Source: Actinoplanes philippinensis (GTDB taxonomy: Bacteria > Actinomycetota > Actinomycetes > Mycobacteriales > Micromonosporaceae). Taken from it: a stretch of 64,000 nucleotides of DNA. The DNA is taken from assembly GCF_900113015.1 (NCBI RefSeq), contig NZ_FONV01000006.1, positions 124,001-188,000 of the forward strand, written 5' to 3'. The translations under genes and the position numbers were made by a program. Positions 1 through 8,154 of this stretch are shown here, in pieces (the first letter of the stretch is position 1; the number at the start of each line of letters is the position of its first letter). Under the pieces are notes generated by a model that was given only the letters and a program-made list of their open reading frames with translations, was not told the DNA's origin and searched no databases.

Positions 1-654
1 ATCGCCGCGCTCCACGAAGCGGCGCGGCAAGCGGACGAGAAGGCGCCGAGTACCGTGCCGGTCCGCGACGAGCCCGCCGAGGCCCCGGTCGTCGACGCGC
101 CCGTCACCGCCCGCCGCCCCCGGAAGCGCTGGCCGCTGGCCGTCGGCGTCGTCGGCTCGGTGGTGCTGGCCGGCGTCGGCGCCTTCTTCGTCGTGGACGG
201 CCGGAAGGACGAGGTCGCCGACGGCCGGAAGGGTGCGCAACTGATCGCCGCCGATGCCGAGTGCGGCCTGGGGGCCACCGGCGACGACGTCATCACCGAC
301 ACCCCGGCGCTCTTCGACGACGACCAGGCCACCCGGCTCAGCCCCACCCTCGACTTCGACCAGATGAACGGCTCCGCCCGCTACGCGCGACACGACGGCC
401 GCACCTACTACTGGGGACGGGCCGGGTCCGACGACCACGACCCGCACGCCGGCGGTGCCCGCATCCGGTGGAGCACCCCTGACGGCCGCTGGCGCAGCTG
501 CGCCACAGCGCTGGCCAGGACCGAGCGAGGGTACGTGCACACGCCCGCGGTCGCCACCACCATCGGCGGACAGCCGATCACCGTGCAGATCTGCCTCTGG
601 CGCGACGAGCCGCGCCGGGAGAACTGCACCCAGGAGATCTCCAACGGCCGCTGA
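1..654 (+). CDS. Membrane-anchored protein of unknown function, 5' end outside window
   Basis: The frame is open from base 1, so the gene probably begins upstream; an internal GTG at 55 is a possible but unsupported start. 217 residues are visible. An acidic and proline-rich stretch with a basic RRPRKR stop is followed by one transmembrane segment at visible residues 40-65 (WPLAVGVVGSVVLAGVGAFF). The remaining ~150 residues should be extracellular and carry three cysteines that could form a disulfide. I do not recognise the family. The topology is that of actinobacterial anchored proteins with a small outer domain. Confidence 0.7.
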   Translation: MAALHEAARQADEKAPSTVPVRDEPAEAPVVDAPVTARRPRKRWPLAVGVVGSVVLAGVGAFFVVDGRKDEVADGRKGAQLIAADAECGLGATGDDVITDTPALFDDDQATRLSPTLDFDQMNGSARYARHDGRTYYWGRAGSDDHDPHAGGARIRWSTPDGRWRSCATALARTERGYVHTPAVATTIGGQPITVQICLWRDEPRRENCTQEISNGR

Positions 655-722
655 GCCACGCACACCACCGGCCGAGGGCTTGCGTGTGGGCGACGGCGAA
701 CGGGCGTACAACCGGAAATGCG

Positions 723-751
723 TTTCTCTGATCGTGCCCGCTCCATAGAAT
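723..751 (+). promoter_or_regulatory. Candidate promoter for the 669-aa/131-aa gene pair
   Basis: A TAGAAT -10 box at 746-751 lies 17 bases after a weak TTTCTC -35 at 723-728. It sits 26 bases upstream of the GTG at 778. Only the -10 is a good match. Confidence 0.35.
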
Positions 752-777
752 CTCCGGGGACCAAGGGGGATGGCACA

Positions 778-2787
778 GTGGCCGATTTTCAGCAGTTCGT
801 GGCAGACGTGGGGACGCGTCTGTCCGCAATGTCAAAGGGTGAGTTGTTCGTTGTCGGCGACGGGCTCGATCGGGACTCGCTCTGGCTCACCTTTCTCGAA
901 TCCTTCCCCGCCGGCACCAATCTGCGGTTTCGGGAGCGGTCCGAGTACGACTGCTCGACCTGTCGCGGATTCGTCAAGAACTTCGGCAATGTCGTCGAGA
1001 TCCAGGACGGACACGTCCGTACCCTCTGGTCGGGGGTTTCCGCCTTTGATCCTGTCTTTTCCGTGGTCGCCGCGGCAATGGACGAATTCGTCGGCACGCT
1101 GCCGTTGTCCGGCATTTTCCGGTCCACCGAGGCGCAGTACGGCACGAAGACGACCCGCACGCTGCGTGACGGCCAGGTCGAGGTGTGGCACCACCTGCAC
1201 GGCCGGGTGGCGGACCGGCACCGGACCACCGACGTCGGCCCGGCACGGGGCGCCTTCGACGCCGCGGTGCAGGTGTTCCAGCGTGGCCTGGCCGAGCTGA
1301 CCCCGCACGCCCTGGACACCGTGGTCGACCTCATCGACGACAACGCCCTCTACCGCGGGGAGGAGCACCGGCGGGCGGTGACCGAGTTCCGGTCGCTGCG
1401 CAACCAGTGGGCGCAGGCGGCCGACGGGCGGGTCTTCGTGTTCGCCAACGCGATGAACCCGGCGGCGCGGTTCCGCAACACGGTGATCGGCACCCTCGTG
1501 CAGGACCTGTCCGAGGGCGTCGACCTGGAGCAGGCGGTCCGGTCGTTCGAGACGAAGGTGGCGCCGCAGAACTATCAGCGTCCCACGGCGCTGATCACGC
1601 CGGCGATGGTGAAGGCCGCCATGAAGACCATCGGCGAGCTGGGTCTCGAGGAGTCGCTGCAGCGACGGTTCGCGCGGCTGTCCGACGTGTCGGTCAACAA
1701 CGTGCTGTGGGTCGACAACGACACCCGGTCGCGGATGAAGGACGGCATCGAAGGGCTGCTCATGCAGGCGGCCACCACGCGGCCGTCCGGTGCGGGCGGG
1801 CGGGACGCGAAGCCGGAGGAGGTCCCCGTCGTCGCCTTCATGAAGGACATCCTTCCCGGCGCCGCGAGCATCGACCTGTGGGTCGGCAACAGTCACGAGC
1901 CGCACTTCGTCAGCCTCACCACCGGCCGGAACCCGGCCGCGCCGCCGTTGTTCACCTGGGACAACGACTTCGCCTGGTCGTACGGCGGCAACGTCACCGA
2001 CTCGATCAGGGAGAAGGTCAAGCGGGCCGGCGGCAACGTCACCGGCAAGCTGCGGGTGAGCCTGTCCTGGTTCAACCACGACGATCTCGACCTGCACGTG
2101 TACGAACCCGACGGCACCCACATCTGGTATCAGGACAAGCGCCACAAGCTGGACGTCGACATGAACGCGAGCAGCCCGCTCTCGGACGAGCCGGTGGAGA
2201 ACGTCACCTGGGCCGGCAAGATCGCCGACGGTGAGTACCGGATCGAGGTGAACCAGTTCCGCAAGCGGGACAGCAGCCGGGGCGGCTTCGTGATCGAGAC
2301 GGAGAGCGCGGGGAAGGTCGAGCACTACAGCTACGAGCGGGCGGTCGCCCAGAAGGAGACGGTCGAGGTGGGCCGGATGACGGTCGCCGGCGAGGTGATC
2401 ACCGCATTCCGGCCGGGGAAGGACATGCGGTCGGGCAGCGCCGGAAAGGACCTGTGGGGCATCACCACCGAACAGTTCGTGCCGGTGTCCACGATCATGT
2501 ATTCGCCGAACTACTTCGACGACAACGAGGTCGGCAACCGCCACTACTTCTTCATGCTGAAGGACTGCGTGAACGACCAGCCGACCCGCGGCATCTACAA
2601 CGAGTTCCTCCGCCGCGACCTGCAGCCGCACCGCAAGGTGTTCGAGGTCCTCGGGGACCGTACGAAGTGTGAACCGACCTCCGACCAGTTGTCCGGGCTC
2701 GGTTTCAGCTCGACGGTCCGCAACTCGGTGGTCGCCAAGGTGACCATGAACGGCGGCCGGCGCCGCCTCATCAGCATCCAGTTCTGA
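778..2787 (+). CDS. Large protein of a phage-like two-gene cassette, unknown function
   Basis: 669 aa. I chose GTG 778 because AAGGGGGA at 762-769 gives a well-placed ribosome site; the frame stays open to 718. The N-terminal ~150 residues contain a CSTCRGFVKNFGNVV segment, a CxxC possibly binding metal. The middle is mostly helical. Around residues 420-540 there is a beta-rich block with SLSWFNHDDLDLHVYEPDGT, reminiscent of DUF2135/YfaP-like or C2-like beta sandwiches. From memory, proteins with this order (CxxCRxFxxxFG first, SLSWFxxDDLD later) occur next to a small IFEKATR protein in large tailed phages and some bacteria, without known function. The gene is 32 bp from its partner, so they likely form one operon. 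There are no membrane segments or signal peptide, so it is probably cytosolic. Confidence 0.75.
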   Translation: MADFQQFVADVGTRLSAMSKGELFVVGDGLDRDSLWLTFLESFPAGTNLRFRERSEYDCSTCRGFVKNFGNVVEIQDGHVRTLWSGVSAFDPVFSVVAAAMDEFVGTLPLSGIFRSTEAQYGTKTTRTLRDGQVEVWHHLHGRVADRHRTTDVGPARGAFDAAVQVFQRGLAELTPHALDTVVDLIDDNALYRGEEHRRAVTEFRSLRNQWAQAADGRVFVFANAMNPAARFRNTVIGTLVQDLSEGVDLEQAVRSFETKVAPQNYQRPTALITPAMVKAAMKTIGELGLEESLQRRFARLSDVSVNNVLWVDNDTRSRMKDGIEGLLMQAATTRPSGAGGRDAKPEEVPVVAFMKDILPGAASIDLWVGNSHEPHFVSLTTGRNPAAPPLFTWDNDFAWSYGGNVTDSIREKVKRAGGNVTGKLRVSLSWFNHDDLDLHVYEPDGTHIWYQDKRHKLDVDMNASSPLSDEPVENVTWAGKIADGEYRIEVNQFRKRDSSRGGFVIETESAGKVEHYSYERAVAQKETVEVGRMTVAGEVITAFRPGKDMRSGSAGKDLWGITTEQFVPVSTIMYSPNYFDDNEVGNRHYFFMLKDCVNDQPTRGIYNEFLRRDLQPHRKVFEVLGDRTKCEPTSDQLSGLGFSSTVRNSVVAKVTMNGGRRRLISIQF

Positions 2788-2819
2788 TTTTCCTGTCCCT
2801 CATGTACGAGAGAGGCATC

Positions 2820-3215
2820 GTGACCATTTTCGAGAAGGCCACGCGGGAGAAGTTCCGCTACCCGTCGGCCAAGGGCCTGCTCACCACCGAACAGCTGTGG
2901 GAGCTTCCGCTGACCGCCAAGTCCGGCTTCAGCCTCGACGACGTGGCCAAGGCGGTCAACGCCGAGCTCAAGGCTGTCGACACCGAGTCGTTCGTGGCCA
3001 CCGAGGCGAACCCGGCCAAGGCGACGCTGGAGACCAAGCTGGAGGTCGTCAAGCACGTCATCGCCGTACGCATCGCCGAGGAGCAGGCGGCGAAGGCGGC
3101 GGCGGCCAAGAAGCTGGAGAAGGAGAAGCTGATCGCAGTCCTGGGCCGCAAGCAGGACGCGGTCCTGGAGAACCTGACCGAGGCGGAGCTGCTGGCCCGG
3201 ATCAACAACCTGTGA
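2820..3215 (+). CDS. Small partner of the phage-like cassette, unknown function
   Basis: 131 aa from GTG 2820, preceded by AGAGAGG (2808-2815); an in-frame GTG/ATG at 2802 is less well placed. The protein opens MTIFEKATREKFRYPSAKG, followed by an LWELPLT segment. A long lysine/alanine/glutamate helix (residues ~75-110, likely coiled coil) precedes a short C-terminal helix, LTEAELLARI. I recall the N-terminal signature from small uncharacterised proteins of large phages, adjacent to a ~650-aa CxxC protein as here. It is followed directly by a strong terminator, so the cassette is two genes only. Confidence 0.7.
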   Translation: MTIFEKATREKFRYPSAKGLLTTEQLWELPLTAKSGFSLDDVAKAVNAELKAVDTESFVATEANPAKATLETKLEVVKHVIAVRIAEEQAAKAAAAKKLEKEKLIAVLGRKQDAVLENLTEAELLARINNL

Positions 3216-3237
3216 CCCGCCGGGCCGACCACCTACA

Positions 3238-3266
3238 GCGCCCGGCCGGGATCACCGGCCGGGCGC
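3238..3266. terminator. Strong hairpin between convergent genes
   Basis: A perfect 12-bp stem (GCGCCCGGCCGG / CCGGCCGGGCGC) surrounds a GATCA loop. It lies 23 bp after the 131-aa gene and 17 bp before the end of the minus-strand lipoprotein gene, so it can serve both directions. Confidence 0.7.
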
Positions 3267-3282
3267 CACGTCTGGAGGTTCG

Positions 3283-4002
3283 TCAGCCCACCGGAGGTGG
3301 CAGTGTCGCCTTTCCCTTGTCGGGGATGACGAACGGGGTGTCGATGTCGGGGGTGCCCTCCCCGATGCTCACCGCGGCCACCCCGGTTCCGGTCCCGGCG
3401 ATGTCACCGTTCGGATCCTGGATGATGTACGTGCCGGAGCCGGTCCGGATCGTGTAGGTGGGTTTGCCGTTCGACTCGCCCGTACGCCGGAACCGGAACA
3501 GCTGATCCCCGGCCGCCGCGTCGCAGCCGGTCGTCACGACGGCGCCCGGCTTGCCACCGGCCCCGAGTTTCGCCGACACGCACAGCGCCTCACCACCGGC
3601 CCGCAGTTTCGCGGTCCGGATCCGGTACCGGTCGCCGCCGGCCGGGGTGAGCACGAACAGCGCGTTGTCGTCGAACGCCTCGGACAGCCCGATCCTGCCG
3701 CCGCCCACCACGCCGAGGGTGGCCTCGCTGTTCTCGGGCAGCAGGTAGACCTGCCGGGTGCCGCTGAACACGTCCCCGCCGCCGGAGCCGGAGCCGGTGT
3801 CCGGCTGGGACGTCGCGGCCGGCGGGCTCGAGGCCGGACCGGCAGCGGTGGTGGTCGCCGCGGCCGGCGGGGACGCGGCGCTCGGGGACGTGCCCGGCGT
3901 CCCGGCCGGTGACGGCTGTGCCTCGCCGCCGCCGGAGCAGGCCGTGTTCAGCAGCAGCCCGGCGACGACCAGCCCGGCGGCGGGCAGACGCGGCATCCTC
4001 AC
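3283..4002 (-). CDS. Exported lipoprotein with beta-trefoil-like domain
   Basis: 239 aa. The N-terminus is a lipoprotein signal: basic residues, a hydrophobic core and lipobox LNTAC at residues 18-22. A Pro/Ala/Ser/Thr linker to about residue 75 leads to a ~150-residue beta-rich domain with repeated YxIRT-type strands and two cysteines, resembling a fascin/ricin-like beta-trefoil. The ligand is unknown. GTG 4002 overlaps the upstream hydrolase stop (GTGA, 4 nt), so the two are probably translationally coupled; ATG 3996 is the alternative start. Confidence 0.7.
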   Translation of the reverse strand: MRMPRLPAAGLVVAGLLLNTACSGGGEAQPSPAGTPGTSPSAASPPAAATTTAAGPASSPPAATSQPDTGSGSGGGDVFSGTRQVYLLPENSEATLGVVGGGRIGLSEAFDDNALFVLTPAGGDRYRIRTAKLRAGGEALCVSAKLGAGGKPGAVVTTGCDAAAGDQLFRFRRTGESNGKPTYTIRTGSGTYIIQDPNGDIAGTGTGVAAVSIGEGTPDIDTPFVIPDKGKATLPPPVG

Positions 4003-4727
4003 TCGCCGACGTGCGTGGCGGCGGCCAGGATCGCCTCGACGGTGACCGACGGCTGCGACACCAGCGACACGTGTGAGGCGGCCACGTCAAGGATCTTGGA
4101 GCCGGCCCGCTCCGCCATCGACCGCTGGGTGGCCGCCGGGATCACCAGGTCGTCGGTGCCGACGACGGCCCAGCTCGGCAGGGTCCGCCAGGCCGCGGTG
4201 ACGGTCGCGCCCGCGTTGGCGCCGAGGGTGATCGGCCGCTGACCGGCGACGATGAGCCAGCCGTCGTCCTCGGACAGGTCCTGGGCGAAGTAGCGGTGCA
4301 CGGTGCCGGGCTTGAGGAAGGCCTCCGCGTCACCCTCCGGGGCGCCCGGGTAGCCGGCGATGTCGAGCACCGTCGTCGGGTCCGGCACGTCCAGCGCCGA
4401 CCCGGAGCCGCCGAGGATCTGGAAGATGCTCTCCCCCTCGGCCGGGATGAACGCGTTCACGTACACCAGTGCCCGCACGTCACCACCGTTGCCGGCGGCG
4501 TTGCTGATCACCACACCGCCGTACGAGTGGCCGACGAGCACCACCGGCCCGCTGGTGCGCTGCGCGACGAACGACGACAGGTACGCGGCGTCCGACTCCA
4601 CCCCACGCAGCGGGTTCGGCGGCGCCAGCACGGTGAAGCCCTGGCCGCGCAGCTGCGTCGCGACGGCGTTCCAGCTGGACGCGTCGGCCCAGGCGCCGTG
4701 GACGAGGACGATCGTGGGCTTGGTCAT
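3999..4727 (-). CDS. Alpha/beta hydrolase
   Basis: 242 aa from ATG 4727 (the frame runs on to 4784), with GGAG about 9 nt upstream. The fold signature is complete. An HGAW oxyanion region is at residues 9-12. The nucleophile elbow GHSYGG holds the serine, a late Asp lies in VGTDDLVIP, and a C-terminal His lies in ASHVS. This matches the pyrethroid-hydrolase/PnbA-like 'salicylate esterase' branch that hydrolyses small esters. There is no signal peptide, so it is cytosolic. It is co-transcribed with the downstream lipoprotein. The true substrate cannot be read from sequence. Confidence 0.85.
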   Translation of the reverse strand: MTKPTIVLVHGAWADASSWNAVATQLRGQGFTVLAPPNPLRGVESDAAYLSSFVAQRTSGPVVLVGHSYGGVVISNAAGNGGDVRALVYVNAFIPAEGESIFQILGGSGSALDVPDPTTVLDIAGYPGAPEGDAEAFLKPGTVHRYFAQDLSEDDGWLIVAGQRPITLGANAGATVTAAWRTLPSWAVVGTDDLVIPAATQRSMAERAGSKILDVAASHVSLVSQPSVTVEAILAAATHVGE

Positions 4728-4908
4728 TGTCGAAACTCCGATCACCGATGGGAAACGTTCGGTGCTCACCCTGACAGGCCCCACTGGATAGTTTGTGAAC
4801 GCGCTCCGGAGTCGAGCGTACGGTCAACAAATCGTCCACTGATAGACAAGTGGGCGTCTCTACCGTGATCGTGGACGACACCGGAGAAGACCGAAAAGGG
4901 AGAAATCC

Positions 4909-5349
4909 GTGACACGGAGACTGATGCTCGCCGGTGGGCTGGCGGCCACCGCCACCGCGGCGGCGCTCACCGTCGGGGCGCCGGCGCAGGCGACCCCGCC
5001 CGGCCCGGGCGTGAGCGGCACCATCATCTCGCAGAAGACAGTCGGCGACACCGACTACATCCTGCGTGAGATCACCATCCCGGCCGGTCAGGCGACCGGC
5101 TGGCACTGGCACAAGGGCGAGCTGTACGGCTGGGTCAAGCAGGGCACACTCAGCCACTTCGCCTCGACGTGCGAGTCCGACGGCGTGTACCGGCGCGGCA
5201 GCTTCATCCAGGAGCCCAGCGGCGACGGCAACGTGCACATCGGCGTCAACCGCGGCACGGTGCCGGTGATCCTCGAGGTCCTGTACGTCCTGCCGACAGG
5301 TTCACCGCTGTCGGTCGACGCCCCCAACCCGGGCTGCGACTTCCAGTAG
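4909..5349 (+). CDS. Secreted cupin-fold protein
   Basis: 146 aa from GTG 4909 after AAAGGGAG. The signal peptide is MTRRLMLAGG...APAQA, with cleavage after about residue 26. The mature part is a single small beta-barrel cupin with metal-ligand-like WHWHKGE (two His and a Glu) and a later HIGVNRG strand. Two cysteines could form a disulfide. Secreted monocupins of this kind are common in actinomycetes; their substrates are mostly unknown. The gene is monocistronic, with its own terminator. Confidence 0.8.
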   Translation: MTRRLMLAGGLAATATAAALTVGAPAQATPPGPGVSGTIISQKTVGDTDYILREITIPAGQATGWHWHKGELYGWVKQGTLSHFASTCESDGVYRRGSFIQEPSGDGNVHIGVNRGTVPVILEVLYVLPTGSPLSVDAPNPGCDFQ

Positions 5350-5361
5350 GACGTGCCGACG

Positions 5362-5389
5362 CGGCGCCCGGCAACGACGCCGGGCGCCG
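5362..5389 (+). terminator. Terminator of the secreted cupin gene
   Basis: A perfect 11-bp stem (CGGCGCCCGGC / GCCGGGCGCCG) with loop AACGAC begins 13 bp after the cupin stop codon. Confidence 0.7.
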
Positions 5390-5490
5390 TGATCACCCGC
5401 CGGATCGTTGCGTCAAGTGACGATGAACAGTTTCTCAAGTGCGTCCTCCTAGGCTTTTCGCGGCACACCACAGTGCTTCAAGGAGGATCA

Positions 5491-5922
5491 GTGAAAATGT
5501 TCAACAGGCGTATCGCGGCTGCCGGGGCGGGAATCGCCATGGCCGTGCCGGGCTCGATTCTGGCGATTTCCTCGCCCGCTTCCGCCGACTACGCCTGCCC
5601 GGCCCGGCAGGTGTGCTTCTACCAGGACCTCAACCTGGCGGGCAGCCCGGCGACGCTGGCCGGCCTGGCCCAGGGCGGCGCCGGCGTCAAGGTGTTCTCG
5701 CAGCACAAGTTCCACAACGGAGTGAACCTCAACGACCAGGCGTCGTCGGTGCACAACAACACCGACCAGTATCTGATCGTCTTCGAGAACACCAATTACG
5801 GCGGCCGTCACCAGGTCATCGAGCCATGGGCCAAGGTCAATTTCGGTGGCCAGGTCCGCAACGACAAGGCCTCCTCGGCCTACCTCGACTCCTGCGACCC
5901 GGGCGAGCCCTGGTGCGTCTGA
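5491..5922 (+). CDS. Secreted peptidase-inhibitor I36-like protein
   Basis: 143 aa. A very strong AAGGAGG ends at 5486; GTG 5491 (4-nt gap) and ATG 5497 (10-nt gap) are both possible starts, giving nearly the same protein. Residues 1-31 form a signal peptide ending SSPASA. The mature domain starts DYACPARQVCFYQDLNLAGSP and ends with CDPGEPWCV. The CP..VCFY opening and four cysteines fit the I36 family (small Streptomyces metalloproteinase inhibitors and beta/gamma-crystallin-like relatives). Whether it inhibits a protease or binds Ca2+ is not decidable here. Confidence 0.8.
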   Translation: MKMFNRRIAAAGAGIAMAVPGSILAISSPASADYACPARQVCFYQDLNLAGSPATLAGLAQGGAGVKVFSQHKFHNGVNLNDQASSVHNNTDQYLIVFENTNYGGRHQVIEPWAKVNFGGQVRNDKASSAYLDSCDPGEPWCV

Positions 5923-5935
5923 GTGTGAAATAGGC

Positions 5936-5963
5936 GCGGGGGTCGCGTCGCCGCGGCCCCCGC
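5936..5963 (+). terminator. Terminator of the I36-like gene
   Basis: A 12-bp stem with one mismatch (GCGGGGGTCGCG / CGCGGCCCCCGC) and loop TCGC lies 13 bp after the stop codon. Confidence 0.65.
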
Positions 5964-6089
5964 AGTTCCACGGGCTTCTTCCGGATCCACCGGCCGCCGA
6001 CGCTGACTCTGTAGGGCCGGAACGACTACATTCGTCACGCCGTGCCGATCGCCGCGGACGCCGTACCGCGGGAAGGTCTTTGAATCTGA

Positions 6090-6467
6090 TCAGTCCGGAC
6101 GCCGGTCGGCTGAACCGCGGCCCAGCGCCGCCCAGATCTCGGTGACGGTGTGGAACTGCACGCCGTCGGGCAGGCGGTCCAGGTCGCCGAGGACGTCGTC
6201 CGGCGCGCCCAGTGTCTCGGCGCCGCGCCGCAGGGCCTCGCGGTCGCCCGGCATGCTGGACAGTCCGATGTAACGGCCGAAGCGGCTGAGGTCGGCGCCG
6301 GCGTCCGCGTTCGGCACCCGGCTGACCTCCGGCTCGTCCTCCCCGGCCGGTTCGGGAACCCGCCACTCCTCGGCCCGGCCGCCGGCGATGCCCTGCTCGT
6401 GACCGCGCACCTCGTGCTTCAACTCCTCGTCGAGACGCCGGCCGTGTTTGCTGCTCACTCGCTCCAT
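6090..6467 (-). CDS. DUF2795 family protein
   Basis: 125 aa. The C-terminal ~60 residues match the DUF2795 pattern: a helix of small residues, then VLGDLDRLPDGVQFHTVTEIWAAL. The N-terminal half is charged and low complexity (KHEVRGHEQGIAGGRAEEWR). It has no signal or membrane segment. The family is widespread in actinobacteria and has no established role. It is a single gene, convergent with the I36 gene. Confidence 0.75.
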   Translation of the reverse strand: MERVSSKHGRRLDEELKHEVRGHEQGIAGGRAEEWRVPEPAGEDEPEVSRVPNADAGADLSRFGRYIGLSSMPGDREALRRGAETLGAPDDVLGDLDRLPDGVQFHTVTEIWAALGRGSADRRPD

Positions 6468-6526
6468 GCCGGCCGCATACCCTCGCGCGGGCGGACCAAT
6501 CGGCCCGTCCGGGACACTCCGGTGGC

Positions 6527-7090
6527 TCAGACGGCGCAGTCGCGGAGGAAGTCGTGGGCCAGGGCCCGGGTGTCGAGCTGCGCCGGGTCGCGGCCGGTCA
6601 TGATCCAGAAGAAGGTGGGGCCGATCAAGCGGGCCGTGGCGTGGTCCAGGCCGGTCACGCCGGGGGTGATCCGGGTCAGGACGGTTCTCGCGCTGGCACC
6701 CAGCACGTCGCGCGAGGTGATCAGCTGGTGGACCGCGGTGTCGTGCTGCGCGGCGGCCAGCAACGCCCGGTAGGCGGCGCCCGCCGGTGAGCGGGTCAGG
6801 AAGGCGACGAGGGCGTCCAGGTAGTTGGTGATCTCAGCCGTCGGGGTGTCCGCCGGTGCGATCGTGAGCTCCTCCTCGGCGTCGGTCACGCACGCCTCGA
6901 ACAGGATCTCCGCCTTCGTGGACCACCAGCGGTAGACGGTCTGCCGGCCGACGCCGGCGCGTTCGGCGATGCCCTTCATGGTCAGGGCCGCGTAGCCGAC
7001 CTCGAGCAGCAGATCGTCCACGGCGTGCAGGACGGCGTCGCGTGCCTGTTCGCTGCGGGGGCGGCCGCCGCGACCCTTCGGTTCGATCAT
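6527..7090 (-). CDS. TetR-family repressor
   Basis: 187 aa. The N-terminal helix-turn-helix spans residues ~12-60; the recognition helix region reads GVGRQTVYRWWSTKAEIL. The helical C-terminal ligand domain resembles TetR_C_33-type regulators. It is divergent from the NAD(P)-binding enzyme at 7213, with two matching palindromes in the 122-bp gap, so it most likely represses itself and that gene. A TACGAT -10 sits 6 bp before the ATG, which suggests a leaderless transcript. Confidence 0.9.
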   Translation of the reverse strand: MIEPKGRGGRPRSEQARDAVLHAVDDLLLEVGYAALTMKGIAERAGVGRQTVYRWWSTKAEILFEACVTDAEEELTIAPADTPTAEITNYLDALVAFLTRSPAGAAYRALLAAAQHDTAVHQLITSRDVLGASARTVLTRITPGVTGLDHATARLIGPTFFWIMTGRDPAQLDTRALAHDFLRDCAV

Positions 7091-7098
7091 GCGGACAT

Positions 7099-7158
7099 CG
7101 TACGAGACAGCGTGCCTCGTTTCTTCGGCACAAATAACGAGGCACCATGCCTCGTTAT
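7099..7158. promoter_or_regulatory. Twin TetR operators between repressor and enzyme
   Basis: One site (7134-7158) is a perfect palindrome with 11-bp arms ATAACGAGGCA and TGCCTCGTTAT around CCA. The second (7099-7123) has the same geometry: ACGAGACA, spacer GCG, TGCCTCGT, with 7 of 8 core positions matching. Their centres are 35 bp apart. The distal site covers the repressor's own -10 region; the other lies upstream of the enzyme gene. Confidence 0.75.
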
Positions 7159-7212
7159 CGTCTACAGTTTCGGTACACCGTGAACCGGAACTCTCCGAGG
7201 AGGAGAAACCGC

Positions 7213-8103
7213 ATGAATGTCTTCGTCACCGGAGCCACCGGCTGGATCGGCTCGGCCACCACCGACGAGCTGCTCGCCGCCGGTCACCGCGTCGTCGGCC
7301 TGGCCCGCTCCGACGAGTCCGCCGCGAAACTGGCGGCCAAGGGCGCCACCGCCCTGCGCGGTGATCTCGACGACCTCGACGCGCTGCGACGCGGCGCCAC
7401 CGAGGCCGACGCCGTGGTGCACCTGGCCAACAAGCACGACTGGAGTGACCCGGAGGAGAGCGACCGTGCCGAGCGGGCCGCCGTCCACGCGATGGCCGAG
7501 GCGCTCACCGGCACCGGCCGCCCGTTCGTCGTCGCCAACGGGCTGTCCGGCGTGGTCGAGGGCCGGGCGGCGCTGGAGACCGACCGCGGGCCGGCGGACT
7601 CCCGTGGTGACAGCGAGAACCTCGCCCTGAGCTACGCCGGGCGCGGCGTCCGTACCGTCATCGTGCGTTTCGCCCCGTCGGTGCACGGCGCCGGTGACTG
7701 GGGTTTCGTCACGTTCCTGGTCGAGGCCGCCCGCCGCAGCGGTGTCTCCGCCTATCTCGGCGACGGGTCCACCGCCTGGTCGGCCGTCCACCGTTCCGAC
7801 GCGGCGCGCCTCATCCGGCTCGGCATCGAGCGGGCCCCGGCCGGCGTACGCCTGCATGCCGTCGCCGAGGAGTCGATCAGCACCCGGGCCATCGCCGAGG
7901 CGCTCGGCAAGGCGCTGCAACTGCCGGTGACCTCGGTCGACCCCGCCCGCGCCGAGGAGCACTTCGGGGTCGTGGGCTTCTTCTTCGGCCTGGGCATGGC
8001 GGCGTCGAGTGCCCGGACGCGCGCGTTGCTGGGCTGGCATCCGACCGGCCCGGCCCTGGAGGAGGAGATCCTGGCCGGCGTCTACGGGCAACCGCTCCGG
8101 TAA
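7213..8103 (+). CDS. NAD(P)-dependent epimerase/dehydratase-like enzyme
   Basis: 296 aa from ATG 7213, preceded by GAGGAGGAG (7196-7204). The Rossmann motif GATGWIG is at residues 7-13, and VVHLANKHD replaces the usual post-beta4 stretch. The active-site region has a serine-rich segment and LSYAGRGV, where a YxxxK tyrosine would be expected but no lysine follows, so this is an atypical extended SDR. It is controlled by the adjacent TetR. Single-gene TetR/SDR pairs often handle small toxic carbonyl compounds; that is inference. Confidence 0.85.
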   Translation: MNVFVTGATGWIGSATTDELLAAGHRVVGLARSDESAAKLAAKGATALRGDLDDLDALRRGATEADAVVHLANKHDWSDPEESDRAERAAVHAMAEALTGTGRPFVVANGLSGVVEGRAALETDRGPADSRGDSENLALSYAGRGVRTVIVRFAPSVHGAGDWGFVTFLVEAARRSGVSAYLGDGSTAWSAVHRSDAARLIRLGIERAPAGVRLHAVAEESISTRAIAEALGKALQLPVTSVDPARAEEHFGVVGFFFGLGMAASSARTRALLGWHPTGPALEEEILAGVYGQPLR

Positions 8104-8154
8104 GGCAACCCGCGCCTGCCTCAACGGCGGCCCCGTGGCACCGAAGAAGGCCGT

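Noticed and set aside
832-2631. 599-codon open frame on the minus strand opposite the 669-aa gene
   Set aside because: It is rich in Arg/Val/Leu/His with no domain and lies opposite a plus-strand frame with good third-position G/C bias and a ribosome site; it is a GC-driven shadow.
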